Both the position numbers and the translations under genes were made by a program. Of a stretch of 64,000 nucleotides of DNA, positions 42,306 to 51,063 are shown piece by piece. The stretch's first letter is position 1; each line of letters begins with the position of its first letter. A model generated the notes under the pieces. The model made no database searches. It was not told the origin of the DNA and saw only the letters and a program-made list of their open reading frames with translations. Source of the stretch: Nocardia niigatensis NBRC 100131 (GTDB taxonomy: Bacteria > Actinomycetota > Actinomycetes > Mycobacteriales > Mycobacteriaceae); NCBI RefSeq assembly GCF_000308655.1, contig NZ_BAGC01000071.1, forward strand, positions 124,001 to 188,000, read 5' to 3'.

Positions 42306-43364
42306 CTAGAAAACGATCAGCGGCTTGATGATGTTGTCGGTCTTGTCTCGCATCATCTCGAACGCGGTCTCGATCTCGCCGAAACCGAAAGTATGGGTCG
42401 TCATCAGGGTCGGATCGAATCGTCTGGTCGCAATCAGGGCGAAGAGCCGTTGCATCCGGTCATTTCCGCCCGGACACAATCCCGAGTGGATCGACTTGTC
42501 CGCCATACCCAATCCGAAGGCGTCCAATGGAACCGGGAGCGGATCCGGGTTCTCGCCGTGGTATCCGATATTCGAGACGCGACCTCCGGCTTTGGTCACC
42601 CGCAGGCACGACTCCCACGTCTGGGGGAAGCCGAATGCTTCTATCGCGGCATCGACGCCTTCCCCGTCGGTGAGTTCAAGGATCTGCTTGACCGGGTCCC
42701 CTGAGGTGAAATCGATGATGTCGGTGGCTCCGTAGGTGCGGGCAAGCTCTTGGCGCTCCGGACGGCTTTCGACGGCGAAGATGCGACCGGCGCCCAGCAG
42801 GGTGCAGCCGATGGTCGCGCTCAGCCCGACCGCGCCCTGCGCGAAGATCGCCACGCTGTCTCCGAGCCGGAGTTGGCCATGCTCAGCACCCATGAACCCG
42901 GTCGACAACATGTCGCACGCGTAGACCGCCTCGGCGTCACTGACCGTGTCTGGGATCGGAGCGAGATTTGCCCGAGCCTTCGGAACCACGAAGTACTCGG
43001 CCATATTGCCGTCGACCTGGGCCGTGTATTTGTAACCACCCAGCGCACCGCCGCACTGGCTGCTGTAGCCCTGCTGGCAATACCGGCATTCCCAGCACGG
43101 CGTGATCGCGCTGACTCCGACACGTTGACCTTCGGTGAAGCCGGTGACGCCGGAGCCGATCGCCGCGACCACTCCGACCGCCTCGTGACCGAGGGTAACC
43201 CCCGCTGCGACGGGCAACGCTCCCTTGACCGTATGGACATCCGAAGTACAGATCAGCGCCGCGGTCGTCTTCACGACGACCTCATCGGGCCCGGGAACGG
43301 GAACCGGCTTGTCGACCACGGCAACACGGCCGATCTCCGGCATGACGAAGGCCTTCATGGACAT
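42306..43364 (-). CDS. Zinc-dependent secondary-alcohol dehydrogenase (isopropanol dehydrogenase-like)
   Basis: 352 residues, nearly the length of clostridial secondary-alcohol dehydrogenase, and it shares many of that enzyme's segments: CTSDVHTVKGA, GHEAVG, VSAITPCW, MLSTGFMGAEHG, SGLCPGGNDRMQRL. Catalytic zinc ligands are Cys39, His60 (with Glu61) and Asp151, the C-H-D set of secondary-ADHs. It also has the C-x2-C-x2-C-x7-C structural-zinc loop (CWECRYCQQGYSSQC), absent in the clostridial enzyme. GYGATDI-like cofactor region AVESRPERQELARTYGA. ATG 43364 has AAGGAG. It likely oxidises 2-propanol or another secondary alcohol to the ketone fed to the carboxylase. Confidence 0.88.
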   Translation of the reverse strand: MSMKAFVMPEIGRVAVVDKPVPVPGPDEVVVKTTAALICTSDVHTVKGALPVAAGVTLGHEAVGVVAAIGSGVTGFTEGQRVGVSAITPCWECRYCQQGYSSQCGGALGGYKYTAQVDGNMAEYFVVPKARANLAPIPDTVSDAEAVYACDMLSTGFMGAEHGQLRLGDSVAIFAQGAVGLSATIGCTLLGAGRIFAVESRPERQELARTYGATDIIDFTSGDPVKQILELTDGEGVDAAIEAFGFPQTWESCLRVTKAGGRVSNIGYHGENPDPLPVPLDAFGLGMADKSIHSGLCPGGNDRMQRLFALIATRRFDPTLMTTHTFGFGEIETAFEMMRDKTDNIIKPLIVF

Positions 43365-43433
43365 TGCAACTCCTTCGGTGACATCCAAACGACGGATACA
43401 CACCGATCCTGGCCCGAGAACTCGGTATCGAGA

Positions 43434-43450
43434 TGTCCCAAATCGACACA
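43434..43450. promoter_or_regulatory. Regulon operator site d (upstream of secondary-alcohol dehydrogenase)
   Basis: TGTCCCA-AAT-CGACACA, with a perfect left arm and a weaker right arm (4 of 7). It is centred 78 bp upstream of the dehydrogenase start, in the same kind of position as sites a and c. Confidence 0.45.
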
Positions 43451-43753
43451 CCACTCGCATCGGGATGCGCCTCTTGGCGCACACGGACGCATCAAACGCG
43501 CCCAAAAGCCCCGCTACCGCGATTGCTGGCACCTCACTGTCGACGGCGCCGACAACCAGATCACCTTCTTGTACGACATCGGCGCCCATGGTGCGCGGGG
43601 AGTGGCGGGGGAGGCAGCGCTCCCGAAGCTCGACGCGTTGGATTCGAATCCCAACATCGACACGATCCCCAAAGAGATCTGGAACAAGGCCAGAACCCGG
43701 CCCACCATATCCGCGTGGTGGGCCGGGTCACCGGTTCGTCGAGAGGATGTGGC
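43451..43753. other. Stretch of uncertain coding status upstream of the alcohol dehydrogenase
   Basis: The plus-strand translation in the region 43500-43720 (HLTVDGADNQITFLYDIGAH, then LDALDSNPNIDTIPKEIW) has a protein-like composition but no start codon with a ribosome-binding site and no domain I recognise. It is probably an eroded gene fragment. Confidence 0.35.
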
Positions 43754-44068
43754 TACCCGATATTGGCGGAGAGGCTGGGAAGCATGCGGTTGGCTTCGTC
43801 CTGCCAGTTGTCCCAGGCGTGGATGCCGTAGGCGGGGAAGGAGTAGTCGACGTTCGCGGCGCCGAGGGAGGCCATGCGGATGCGGACCTGGAGGGCGCGG
43901 GTGTTGGCGAGGGCCAAGGCTTCAAGGGGACGCGGATGCTGTTGTGCCGCCGCCGGTTACGGCGATGACCAGCGGCGCCACCAGTGCCAGGGTCATGGCC
44001 AGGACGGCGCGGCGTAGCCGTCCTTCGCTGTCACCAGCCGAATTCGATCTTCCGCGAATCGATTTCAT
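43754..44068 (-). pseudogene. Remnant of an antigen-85-type mycolyltransferase/esterase
   Basis: The 5' end (44068 to 43922) encodes a start, an arginine-containing secretion signal (RLRRAVLAMTLALVAPLV) and a short stretch ending in a stop. The 3' end (about 43930 to 43754) encodes, in another frame, the typical C-terminus VDYSFPAYGIHAWDNWQDE and then a stop. The whole alpha/beta-hydrolase core with the catalytic Ser is missing, so a large internal deletion joined the two ends. Confidence 0.68.
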
Positions 44069-44147
44069 CGATCCCGATCCGCTCGCTCGGGCGGCCGGGG
44101 TGGCCGCGGGGCTGTCCGGAACCGGTCACCGCGCCGGGCGACAGCGG

Positions 44148-44181
44148 GCGTGACGACGGGGGGCAGTTCCCGTCGTCACGC
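44148..44181 (-). terminator. Hairpin terminator after the amidohydrolase gene
   Basis: Perfect 13-bp stem (44148-44160 with 44169-44181) and an 8-nt loop, about 85 bp past the stop of the leftward amidohydrolase gene. No T-run. Confidence 0.65.
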
Positions 44182-44265
44182 TCGCTCGAAGTACCTATCG
44201 TCCGCACCCTCGGATTCGTTGCTGAAAAGTAGCGATATTTCTGAAGATTGGCGTGTCCACGCAGG

Positions 44266-45051
44266 TCAAGCCGAAAGCATTCGTTGAAAGTTGCCTTCCA
44301 GGACCAGGGTTCGCACGCCGGCATCCGTGATGGCCGCCTCGACCGTGTGCCGCGCGGCGACCACGTCACCATAGGGCGTGTTCGATCCGAACAGGCACTG
44401 ATCAGGAACTTCCCGCGCGGCGGCCGCGACCGCGAACACCTGCAACGCGCTGGACAGATCGATGTACAGGTTGGGTCGTGCCAGGGCGAGCTCCACCAGC
44501 TCCAGCGCGTGGAATCCGCCCAGCGCGCCGACTATCAGGGGAACCGATGGGTAGCGGGCGGCCAGTGCCGCATAGGCGCGGAGGTCGTCGAGGGTATTGG
44601 GCGCGAAGCCGTGGACCAGTACCGGTATTCCGCCGTGGTCGGCGCTCACGGCCAGGACCGGTTCGATGCGCGCGGCTTGCCCGGGCGGCGGGGTGACCTC
44701 ACCGATGCCCACGATGTCGGGCCGGGACAGATAGGGCTCGAACCAGGCGCCGAGCCGCTCCACGGGGAGCAGGGAAGGCAGGCTCGCGAAGCCGACAGTG
44801 ACGCCGGGGTGTGCGTCCAGCGCGCGCAGCACCTCGCCCATGGCCGTCCGCACCTCGGCTTCGGCGGCGTCCGCGCCGCCGATAACGGCTGTCAGCCTGG
44901 CGAATTCGGCTCGCGTCTGGTCGAGGGTGCGGGCTCGTTCGGGATGCACCCGGGTGGACAGCAGCACGGTGCGATCCACCTCGGCCCGTGTCGCGCGCGC
45001 CAGCTGTGCGGCGGTGTCGATGGTGACGTGGGCGTGGACATCGGTGACCAT
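44266..45051 (-). CDS. Amidohydrolase-2 family metal-dependent hydrolase
   Basis: 261 residues, TIM-barrel amidohydrolase related to the decarboxylase/hydrolase branch. The N-terminal metal motif HAH is at TDVHAHVTID, with a later LVHGFAPN histidine, LGGFHALE and GSNTPYGD acid near the C-terminus. The reaction is unknown. ATG 45051 has GGAGGAAACACC. It is divergent from a MerR regulator with a MerR-type promoter between them, so its expression is probably ligand-induced. Confidence 0.8.
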   Translation of the reverse strand: MVTDVHAHVTIDTAAQLARATRAEVDRTVLLSTRVHPERARTLDQTRAEFARLTAVIGGADAAEAEVRTAMGEVLRALDAHPGVTVGFASLPSLLPVERLGAWFEPYLSRPDIVGIGEVTPPPGQAARIEPVLAVSADHGGIPVLVHGFAPNTLDDLRAYAALAARYPSVPLIVGALGGFHALELVELALARPNLYIDLSSALQVFAVAAAAREVPDQCLFGSNTPYGDVVAARHTVEAAITDAGVRTLVLEGNFQRMLSA

Positions 45052-45092
45052 GGTGTTTCCTCCGGCGGGAATGGGCGGCAGCGGCCCGACGC

Positions 45093-45120
45093 TAAACGTT
45101 GACATTGGGGTCAAGGTCAA
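45093..45120 (-). promoter_or_regulatory. MerR-type promoter/operator for the amidohydrolase gene
   Basis: On the minus strand TTGACC (45115-45120) and TTAGCG are separated by exactly 19 bp, the long spacer typical of MerR-controlled promoters. An inverted repeat TTGAC-N6-GTCAA (45099-45114) sits within that spacer. It overlaps the region just before the divergent MerR gene. Confidence 0.6.
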
Positions 45121-45134
45121 GCCGGAGGACATCG

Positions 45135-45503
45135 ATGCTGATCAGCGAGCTGTCGCAGCGAAGTGGGGTGAGCGCCCGCGCCCTGCGGCACTATGACCGC
45201 AGCGGCCTGCTGGAGGCCTGTCGGCGGTCCAACGGCTATCGGGACTTCCCGGAGTCGAGTGTCGAACGGGTGCGCCGGATTCGGGTGCTGCTCGCGGTCG
45301 GGCTCGATCTGTCCGCGGTCGCGGCGCTGCTGCCGTGCTTCGCGCCGGATGGGCAGCTGGGCGGGTGTGAGCGGGCGCGAATGCGGCTGGCGGATCGGAT
45401 CGCGGAGCTGGATCGTTCGCTGCTGGCCATCACCCGGGCGCGGGCGCTGCTGGCCGCCGAGCTCGCGCGGTGGGATGAGGCTGCTTTGCCCGATTGTCGG
45501 TGA
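45135..45503 (+). CDS. MerR family transcriptional regulator
   Basis: 122 residues. The N-terminal winged HTH is at 1-70 (SELSQRSGVSARALRHYDRSGLLE, NGYRDF), followed by a short dimerisation helix; there is no large ligand domain, as in the small MerR subgroup. Two Cys residues (PCF, GCER) could bind a metal or thiol ligand. It is divergent from the amidohydrolase and next to an operator within a 19-bp spacer. Confidence 0.88.
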   Translation: MLISELSQRSGVSARALRHYDRSGLLEACRRSNGYRDFPESSVERVRRIRVLLAVGLDLSAVAALLPCFAPDGQLGGCERARMRLADRIAELDRSLLAITRARALLAAELARWDEAALPDCR

Positions 45504-45534
45504 GTTGGCGCGAGGGCGGGGTTACCGTCGATCG

Positions 45535-47466
45535 ATGAGCCGTTGTGGGAGAGGACGCGGTCGTCTCGCCCGGGTGGGGGCGGTGGCCGGGGCCGTCGCC
45601 CTGGTGGCCGCGGGCTGCGGGGGTGGTGGGGACGGTTCGGCGCCGCCGGGCGCGGCGAGCTGGCCGCCGGCGGCGGGGCGCGGGTCGTGCGCGGTCGACA
45701 AGCAGGAGAATGTGCCCGCGACCATGCGGGACGGGGTGGTGCTGAAAGCCGATGTGTACCGGCCGAAGTCGGCGGATCCGGTGCCGGTCATCCTGATGCG
45801 GACGCAGTACGGGAAGGCCGCCGCGCAGATCCAGCCGTTCCGCTATCAGACCCCGGATTGGTTCGCGTCACACTGCTATCTGGTTGTGGTGCAGGACATT
45901 CGGGGGCAGGGCCAGTCGGGCGGCACGTTCACCGAGTTCGGCAATGACATCGCCGACGGCTACGACTCGGTGGAGTGGGCAGCCACCCTGCCGGGAGCCG
46001 ATGGCAAGGTCGGGATGTACGGGTCGTCGTATGTCGGTGCGACGCAATGGCTCGCGGCCGTCGGCGCGCCGCCGCATCTGACGACGATCGTTCCCGCCAA
46101 TACCGCGTCGGACTATTACGACGGCTGGACCTATGAGGGCGGCGCGTTCCGGCTGGCGTTCGTGGAGCCGTGGGCTATGGGGACCATTGGCGCGAGCGCG
46201 GCCCGCAATCGCGGTGACACCGCGACCGCGAAACAGCTGGGGGCCGATGGCGCGGACTACACGCGCTGGCTGGGTTTCCGTCCGTACCAGCAGTTTCCGC
46301 CGCTGCACCCGGGTGATCCGGCGGTCGCGCCGTGGTTCTACGACTGGATCTCGCATTCCACCCGCGACGACTATTGGAAGCGGTGGAGCATTCGCGATCG
46401 GTACGCGAGCGTGCGGGTTCCGGTGCTGGATGTGGAGGGCTGGTACGACGCGTTTCTCGCGGGCGGCGTGCAGAATTTCGCCGGCATGGTCGCGGGCGGC
46501 GGTACGCCGGAGGCGCGGGCGGGGCAGCGGCTGGTGCTGGGTCCGTGGGATCACATCGGCTGGGGTCGTCCGGGCAGCAGGGTGGAGACGCCGATGCTGG
46601 CGGCGAGCGGCACGGCCGGGGACAGTCCGATCAACGACCTCATGCTGGCCTGGTACGACCATTTCCTGAAGGGCGCGGACAACAAGGTGTCCGGGCAGCC
46701 GGTGGTCGACTATTTCCTGATGGGGGCGAACAAGTGGAAGTCGGCCTCGGCCTGGCCGCTGCCGAACACCCGGTGGACCACCTACTACCTGTCGGGCAAT
46801 GGCGGCAACGGGATTCAGGGCCGGGCCGGTCTGCTCACCACCGATGCCCCGAAGGACGCGCAGCAGCCGGATCGCTATGACTACGACCCGCTGAATCCGG
46901 TGCCCAGTGCGGGCGGGCATTCCTGTTGCGGCGCGTCGACGGGTCCGCAGGGACCGGTGGATCAGTTCGTGGTGGAGCAGCGTTCGGATGTGCTGACCTA
47001 TACGACCGCGCCGGTGTCCGCCGATACCGAGCTCACGGGCCCGATTCGGGTGACGCTGTGGGCGTCCTCGACCGCGACCGACACCGATTTCACCGCGAAG
47101 CTGGTGGCGGTGGCCCCGGACGGGTCGACGGTCAACCTCAACAATGGCATCGTGCGCGCGGCGTTCCGTGATTCGCTCGATCATCCGACGCCGATCGTGC
47201 CCGGTCAGCCCTATCGGTTCACGATCGACGTGTGGCCGGCCAGCTATCTGGTGCCGGCCGGATCGTCGATCCGGGTCGAGGTGTCGAGCAGTGATTTCCC
47301 GCAGTTCGCACCGAATCCGAATACCGGCGACCCGTTCGGGCAGAACGCGAATACGCAGGTCGCGACCCAGACGATCTATCACGACCAGGACCACCCGTCG
47401 GCGGTGGTGTTGCCGATCATTCCGGCGGGCGACGCGGGAAGTTCACGTTTTCCGATGGCGCACTGA
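45535..47466 (+). CDS. CocE/NonD family alpha/beta hydrolase, lipoprotein
   Basis: 643 residues. A signal sequence ends in a lipobox LVAAGC with Cys28 as the lipidation site, so the enzyme is anchored outside the cell. X-Pro dipeptidyl-peptidase-like catalytic residues are visible: Ser165 in YGSSYVG, Asp305 in GWYDAF, His340 in GPWDHIGWG. A C-terminal jelly-roll domain (about 470-643, TELTGPIRVTLWASS) is characteristic. It cleaves an ester or acyl bond; substrate unknown. ATG 45535 lies 31 bp after the MerR gene. Confidence 0.88.
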   Translation: MSRCGRGRGRLARVGAVAGAVALVAAGCGGGGDGSAPPGAASWPPAAGRGSCAVDKQENVPATMRDGVVLKADVYRPKSADPVPVILMRTQYGKAAAQIQPFRYQTPDWFASHCYLVVVQDIRGQGQSGGTFTEFGNDIADGYDSVEWAATLPGADGKVGMYGSSYVGATQWLAAVGAPPHLTTIVPANTASDYYDGWTYEGGAFRLAFVEPWAMGTIGASAARNRGDTATAKQLGADGADYTRWLGFRPYQQFPPLHPGDPAVAPWFYDWISHSTRDDYWKRWSIRDRYASVRVPVLDVEGWYDAFLAGGVQNFAGMVAGGGTPEARAGQRLVLGPWDHIGWGRPGSRVETPMLAASGTAGDSPINDLMLAWYDHFLKGADNKVSGQPVVDYFLMGANKWKSASAWPLPNTRWTTYYLSGNGGNGIQGRAGLLTTDAPKDAQQPDRYDYDPLNPVPSAGGHSCCGASTGPQGPVDQFVVEQRSDVLTYTTAPVSADTELTGPIRVTLWASSTATDTDFTAKLVAVAPDGSTVNLNNGIVRAAFRDSLDHPTPIVPGQPYRFTIDVWPASYLVPAGSSIRVEVSSSDFPQFAPNPNTGDPFGQNANTQVATQTIYHDQDHPSAVVLPIIPAGDAGSSRFPMAH

Positions 47467-47602
47467 CATATTCGCCGCCGACCATGACCGTGGCCGGGCT
47501 TCCCGTGGATTGTCCGCCCCATACGGGAAGCACCGGCCGCTTACAGACTAATCGCGAACCCGAAGGCTCCCGGCACAGCCGGGCCGGGGTTAGTGTCGCT
47601 GG

Positions 47603-49534
47603 GTGGGTTTCGAGGTGCGTGTCGATACCGCGGGTGCGGTCGAGATCGTCCGAGCGGCAGCGGGGTTCGGCTGGCGTTGGGGCTCCGGCAATGTGTCCGA
47701 ATTCGCCCGGCTGGTCGGATGGAGTAGTCCGCAGCCGGTGGGAACGCTGCGCAGCGGCCCGGTCTTCTCCCGTACCGGCCTGTCGGTGTGGTGGGACTCG
47801 GCCATGTTCTGGGGCAGCGATCGCGGCCTCGACCATGTGCGCGTGACCATCTCAGACTGCCCGGCCCCCGCCGAGTCCGGCAGCCGGGAATTGCTGGAGG
47901 CGGCCCTGGCCCGCGCGGCGGCCGTGTTCACCGAGCGCTGGGGCGATCCGGAGAGTCCGTCCGCGGGCCCGTCGGAGGGCATGGCGTGGCGGTTCCCGAA
48001 TGTGTTCGCGGGCCTCACCATCGGCGTGGACACCATCGACCTGCTGCTGGTGAACCCGACCGAGCAGCGCTACTGGATGGAACGCCGGCACCAGACCGCC
48101 CGCCGCCGCGCCGCCGCGGGCGCCTGGATCCGCTTCGCCGAGAACCTGGCAGGCTTCCTGGAGACGCTGCCGCTGGACGCCCGCCTGCTGATCACCGCGC
48201 CGGGCGGCCGTTTCGTGCAGTTCGAGGCCGGGCCGGAACAGCTGACCGGCGAGCTGGCCCGCAGCGAATTCATCGATCCCACCTGGTATTACGGCCCGGA
48301 GACCGAGCAGCGACTGATCGAGCACGGCTGGACGCCGCCGCGCGAGGCCAACTGGACGCGGACCCTGTCCCGGCGCGCGGGCGCCGTGGCCATGAGCGGG
48401 CTGGCATTGCGCACCACCGAGTCCTTGCGCACGATCGGCGTCGCCGCGCCCACCGAGCTGGTCGCCGACGCCTGGGTGGAGGGCGGCGACGATCTGGACG
48501 TGACGCCGCTGGACATCCCGCCGCATCCGACCTCCCGGACGCAGCGCGCCGAATTCCTGCGCCGGCACGCCGTCTCCGATTTCGATGCCGGGCCGCTGCG
48601 GGTGGACGTGCCCGCCGGTGTCGAGATCGCGCGCGCCGCACGCGCCTTCGACTGGACCTGGACCCGCGCCGACCTCGACGGTTTCGCGGCCGCGCTGGGC
48701 TGGAAACCGGTGCACGACAGCGGGACCGGCGAGCGCACGGTGTGGGCGGACACCGAGCTACACGTGGACGATCCGCGCGCCCGCTTCTGCTTCGACGGCG
48801 ACCGGCTCGAGGCGATCTGCGTGACCCTCAGTGACAGCATCGAATCCTTCCTCTACGACGAGGGCCTGCCCGCCGAGGTCCGGGAGCAGCGCACCGCCGC
48901 CGCGGCCCGCGCCCTGGACGGCTTCCGCGCCGAGTTCGGCGGGCCCCGCCACCTGGTGCTGGGTCAGGCGCACGGACCGGCCTGGCCCGATGACCGCCTC
49001 ACCGTGGGGCTGGTCACCGAGCCGGATACGGTGGAGCTGTACCTGATGCGGCCGGGGGAGCGCGGCCGCCGCCTCATCATCGAGCAGCAGCGCGCCGCCT
49101 TCCGCGCCCACGATCGCGAATGGGCGCAGTGCTACGAGGAATTGGCCGCCCACATCGCCGATCTCACCGAGTCCGGCCAGCTCACCCTGGACGCCGGGGA
49201 GCCGCATCGCGCCCGAGTGGACCGCGATCACGGGCTGCTGCGGCTGGAACTGGCCAGCGCCACCGCCCGCGATCTGTCCCCGCGCGTGCTGAGGTTCATG
49301 CTGCGCGACGGCTGGCAGCATCCCGATCACCGATATCCGCTGTGGCACATCGATCTTCCGTTGCCCGCCCTGCCCCGCGATCTGCGGCGGCTGGCGCGGC
49401 TGGCGGTGCTGCCGCTGCGCACCCTGATGCCGCCGCAGGCCCGTTTGCGGGTGCTGCTGAACGGCGAGTATCTGCCGGTGCGGGCGCCGTCGACGGGTGC
49501 GATCGGCGCACCGGCTGTCGCACCGGACGCCTAG
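47603..49534 (+). CDS. Large cytosolic protein with duplicated domain (DUF6301-like), function unknown
   Basis: 643 residues. The pattern VEIVRAAAGFGWRW...FARLVGW near the N-terminus recurs as VEIARAARAFDWTWTRADLD...FAAALGW near residue 335, so the protein is an internal duplication of about 320 residues with the same order of motifs (including LTIGVDTIDLLLVNP and LTVGLVTEPDTVELYLMRP). I associate this pattern with actinobacterial DUF6301 but am not certain. No signal or membrane segment. GTG 47603. Confidence 0.65.
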   Translation: MGFEVRVDTAGAVEIVRAAAGFGWRWGSGNVSEFARLVGWSSPQPVGTLRSGPVFSRTGLSVWWDSAMFWGSDRGLDHVRVTISDCPAPAESGSRELLEAALARAAAVFTERWGDPESPSAGPSEGMAWRFPNVFAGLTIGVDTIDLLLVNPTEQRYWMERRHQTARRRAAAGAWIRFAENLAGFLETLPLDARLLITAPGGRFVQFEAGPEQLTGELARSEFIDPTWYYGPETEQRLIEHGWTPPREANWTRTLSRRAGAVAMSGLALRTTESLRTIGVAAPTELVADAWVEGGDDLDVTPLDIPPHPTSRTQRAEFLRRHAVSDFDAGPLRVDVPAGVEIARAARAFDWTWTRADLDGFAAALGWKPVHDSGTGERTVWADTELHVDDPRARFCFDGDRLEAICVTLSDSIESFLYDEGLPAEVREQRTAAAARALDGFRAEFGGPRHLVLGQAHGPAWPDDRLTVGLVTEPDTVELYLMRPGERGRRLIIEQQRAAFRAHDREWAQCYEELAAHIADLTESGQLTLDAGEPHRARVDRDHGLLRLELASATARDLSPRVLRFMLRDGWQHPDHRYPLWHIDLPLPALPRDLRRLARLAVLPLRTLMPPQARLRVLLNGEYLPVRAPSTGAIGAPAVAPDA

Positions 49535-49543
49535 AGTCGGACC

Positions 49544-50182
49544 ATGATCGACAGCGAGGACATGCGCGTCACCCGGGCCGCCTACGACGAGGTGGCGGAA
49601 CTGTACGCCACGCTGTTCCACCGGCAGTTGCATGCCAATCCGTTCGATCGGGTGCTGCTGGAGGGCTTCGCGGAAGCGGTGCGGGAGAACGGGAACGGTC
49701 CCGTCGCCGACATCGGTTGCGGGCCGGGCCGGGTCACCGGGTATCTGGCGGCGGCCGGCCTGGAGATGTCCGGGGTCGATCTGTCGCCGGAGATGATCCG
49801 GCTGGCCCGGGCGGAGTGCCCCGGCATTCCGTTCGAGGTCGGTCCCATGGAGCGACTCCGCTACGACGACGCGGCCTTGGCGGGTCTGGTGTCCTGGTAC
49901 TCGATCATTCACATTCCGCCGCAGCGGGTTCCGGAGGTGCTGACCGAGTTCGCGCGGGTGGTGCGGCCCGGCGGGCACGCCGTGTTCGGCTTCCAGGCCG
50001 CCGACCAGCCGACGGGCGTGTACGACTATGCGCACAAGGTCGCCCCCGCCTACCGGTGGGCCCCGGATACTTTCGCGGAGGCGTTGTCCGCCAAAGGCTT
50101 CCGGGTTACCGCCACACTGTTCCGGGAGGCCCGCCCGGACGAGTACACCCCGCACGCCGCCATGCTGGCCGTCCGGGTCTGA
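49544..50182 (+). CDS. Class I SAM-dependent methyltransferase
   Basis: 212 residues with the SAM-binding motif ADIGCGPGRVTGYLA near residue 64, acidic motif II at SGVDLSPEM, and RVVRPGGHAVFGF. UbiE/type-11 methyltransferase. Substrate unknown. ATG 49544, 9 bases after the preceding stop, so probably co-transcribed with the duplicated protein. Confidence 0.85.
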   Translation: MIDSEDMRVTRAAYDEVAELYATLFHRQLHANPFDRVLLEGFAEAVRENGNGPVADIGCGPGRVTGYLAAAGLEMSGVDLSPEMIRLARAECPGIPFEVGPMERLRYDDAALAGLVSWYSIIHIPPQRVPEVLTEFARVVRPGGHAVFGFQAADQPTGVYDYAHKVAPAYRWAPDTFAEALSAKGFRVTATLFREARPDEYTPHAAMLAVRV

Positions 50183-50253
50183 GCGGCCGTCAGGGCTGGA
50201 CCGGCTCCGGCTCCCGCGCTGCCCGTTCGTCGAATTCGATTCGGGCGGAGGTG

Positions 50254-51049
50254 ATTTCCTAGGCGTGCTGCAGCAGCGCCCACTGCCCCATGGCATGCGC
50301 CCGAATTCCGGCCCGGCGACGAGGTTTTCGGGAATGTGCTCGTCCGGTCCGGCGCGTACGCCGAATACGTGGTGGCCCCCGCACAATTCCTGACCCGCAA
50401 GCCTGCCCGGCTCGACCACACCCACGCCGCCGCGCTGCCGACTGCGGCCCTCACCGCGTGGCAGGCGCTCACGGATGTGCAACCGGCACAACGTGTTCTG
50501 GTGCACACGGCCGCCGGCGGGGTCGGTCATCTGGCGGTACAGATCGCCAAGGCGCGCGGCGCGTACGTGATCGGCACCGCCCGCGCGGCCAATCACGACT
50601 TCCTGCGTGGCCTCGGCGCTGACGAGCTGATCGATTACACGGCAACCGATTTCACCACGGCCGTCCGCGACGTCGATATCGCGTTCGACCTGGTCGGCGG
50701 CGGCTACGCGGCCCGGTCGCTGCGGGTGCTCACACCGCACGGCCGGATGATCGACGCGCAGGGCGAGGAACCACTGGATGATCCCCGCTATCACCGGCTC
50801 CGGTTCGCCCCGTCCGGCGCGGACCTGCGCGCGGTGGCGGATCTGGTGGTGGCCGGCCGGCCGCGCGGCGAGATCGAGCGGGTGATGTCGCCGGCCGAGG
50901 TGGTCGAGGCGCACCGACTCGGCGAGACCGGCCGGGTGCGCGGCAAGATCGTCCTGACCGGCTGGAAACGATCGACCGGCTTTCCAGCCATCGGGATACC
51001 TGATGCGCGCGCCGCGCCCGGCGCATACCGTCGCGGAGAGACCGCGTGA
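50254..51049 (+). pseudogene. 5'-truncated zinc-independent alcohol dehydrogenase/quinone oxidoreductase
   Basis: The frame carries FRPGDEVFGNVLV, then a complete nucleotide-binding half (VLVHTAAGGVGHLAVQIAKA, LGADELIDYTATDF) and the usual end GRVRGKIVLT. The first about 80 residues of the GroES-like domain are absent: the frame is closed upstream by TGA at about 50251 and no good start exists before GTG 50335. So this is a truncated MDR-family gene unless translation begins at 50335 and gives a domain-only protein. Confidence 0.7.
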
Positions 51050-51063
51050 ATCAGGGAGTAACG

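Noticed and set aside
48758..50914. 718-codon minus-strand frame across the duplicated protein and methyltransferase genes
   Set aside because: Shadow of high-GC codons; the plus strand shows recognisable motifs and proper starts.
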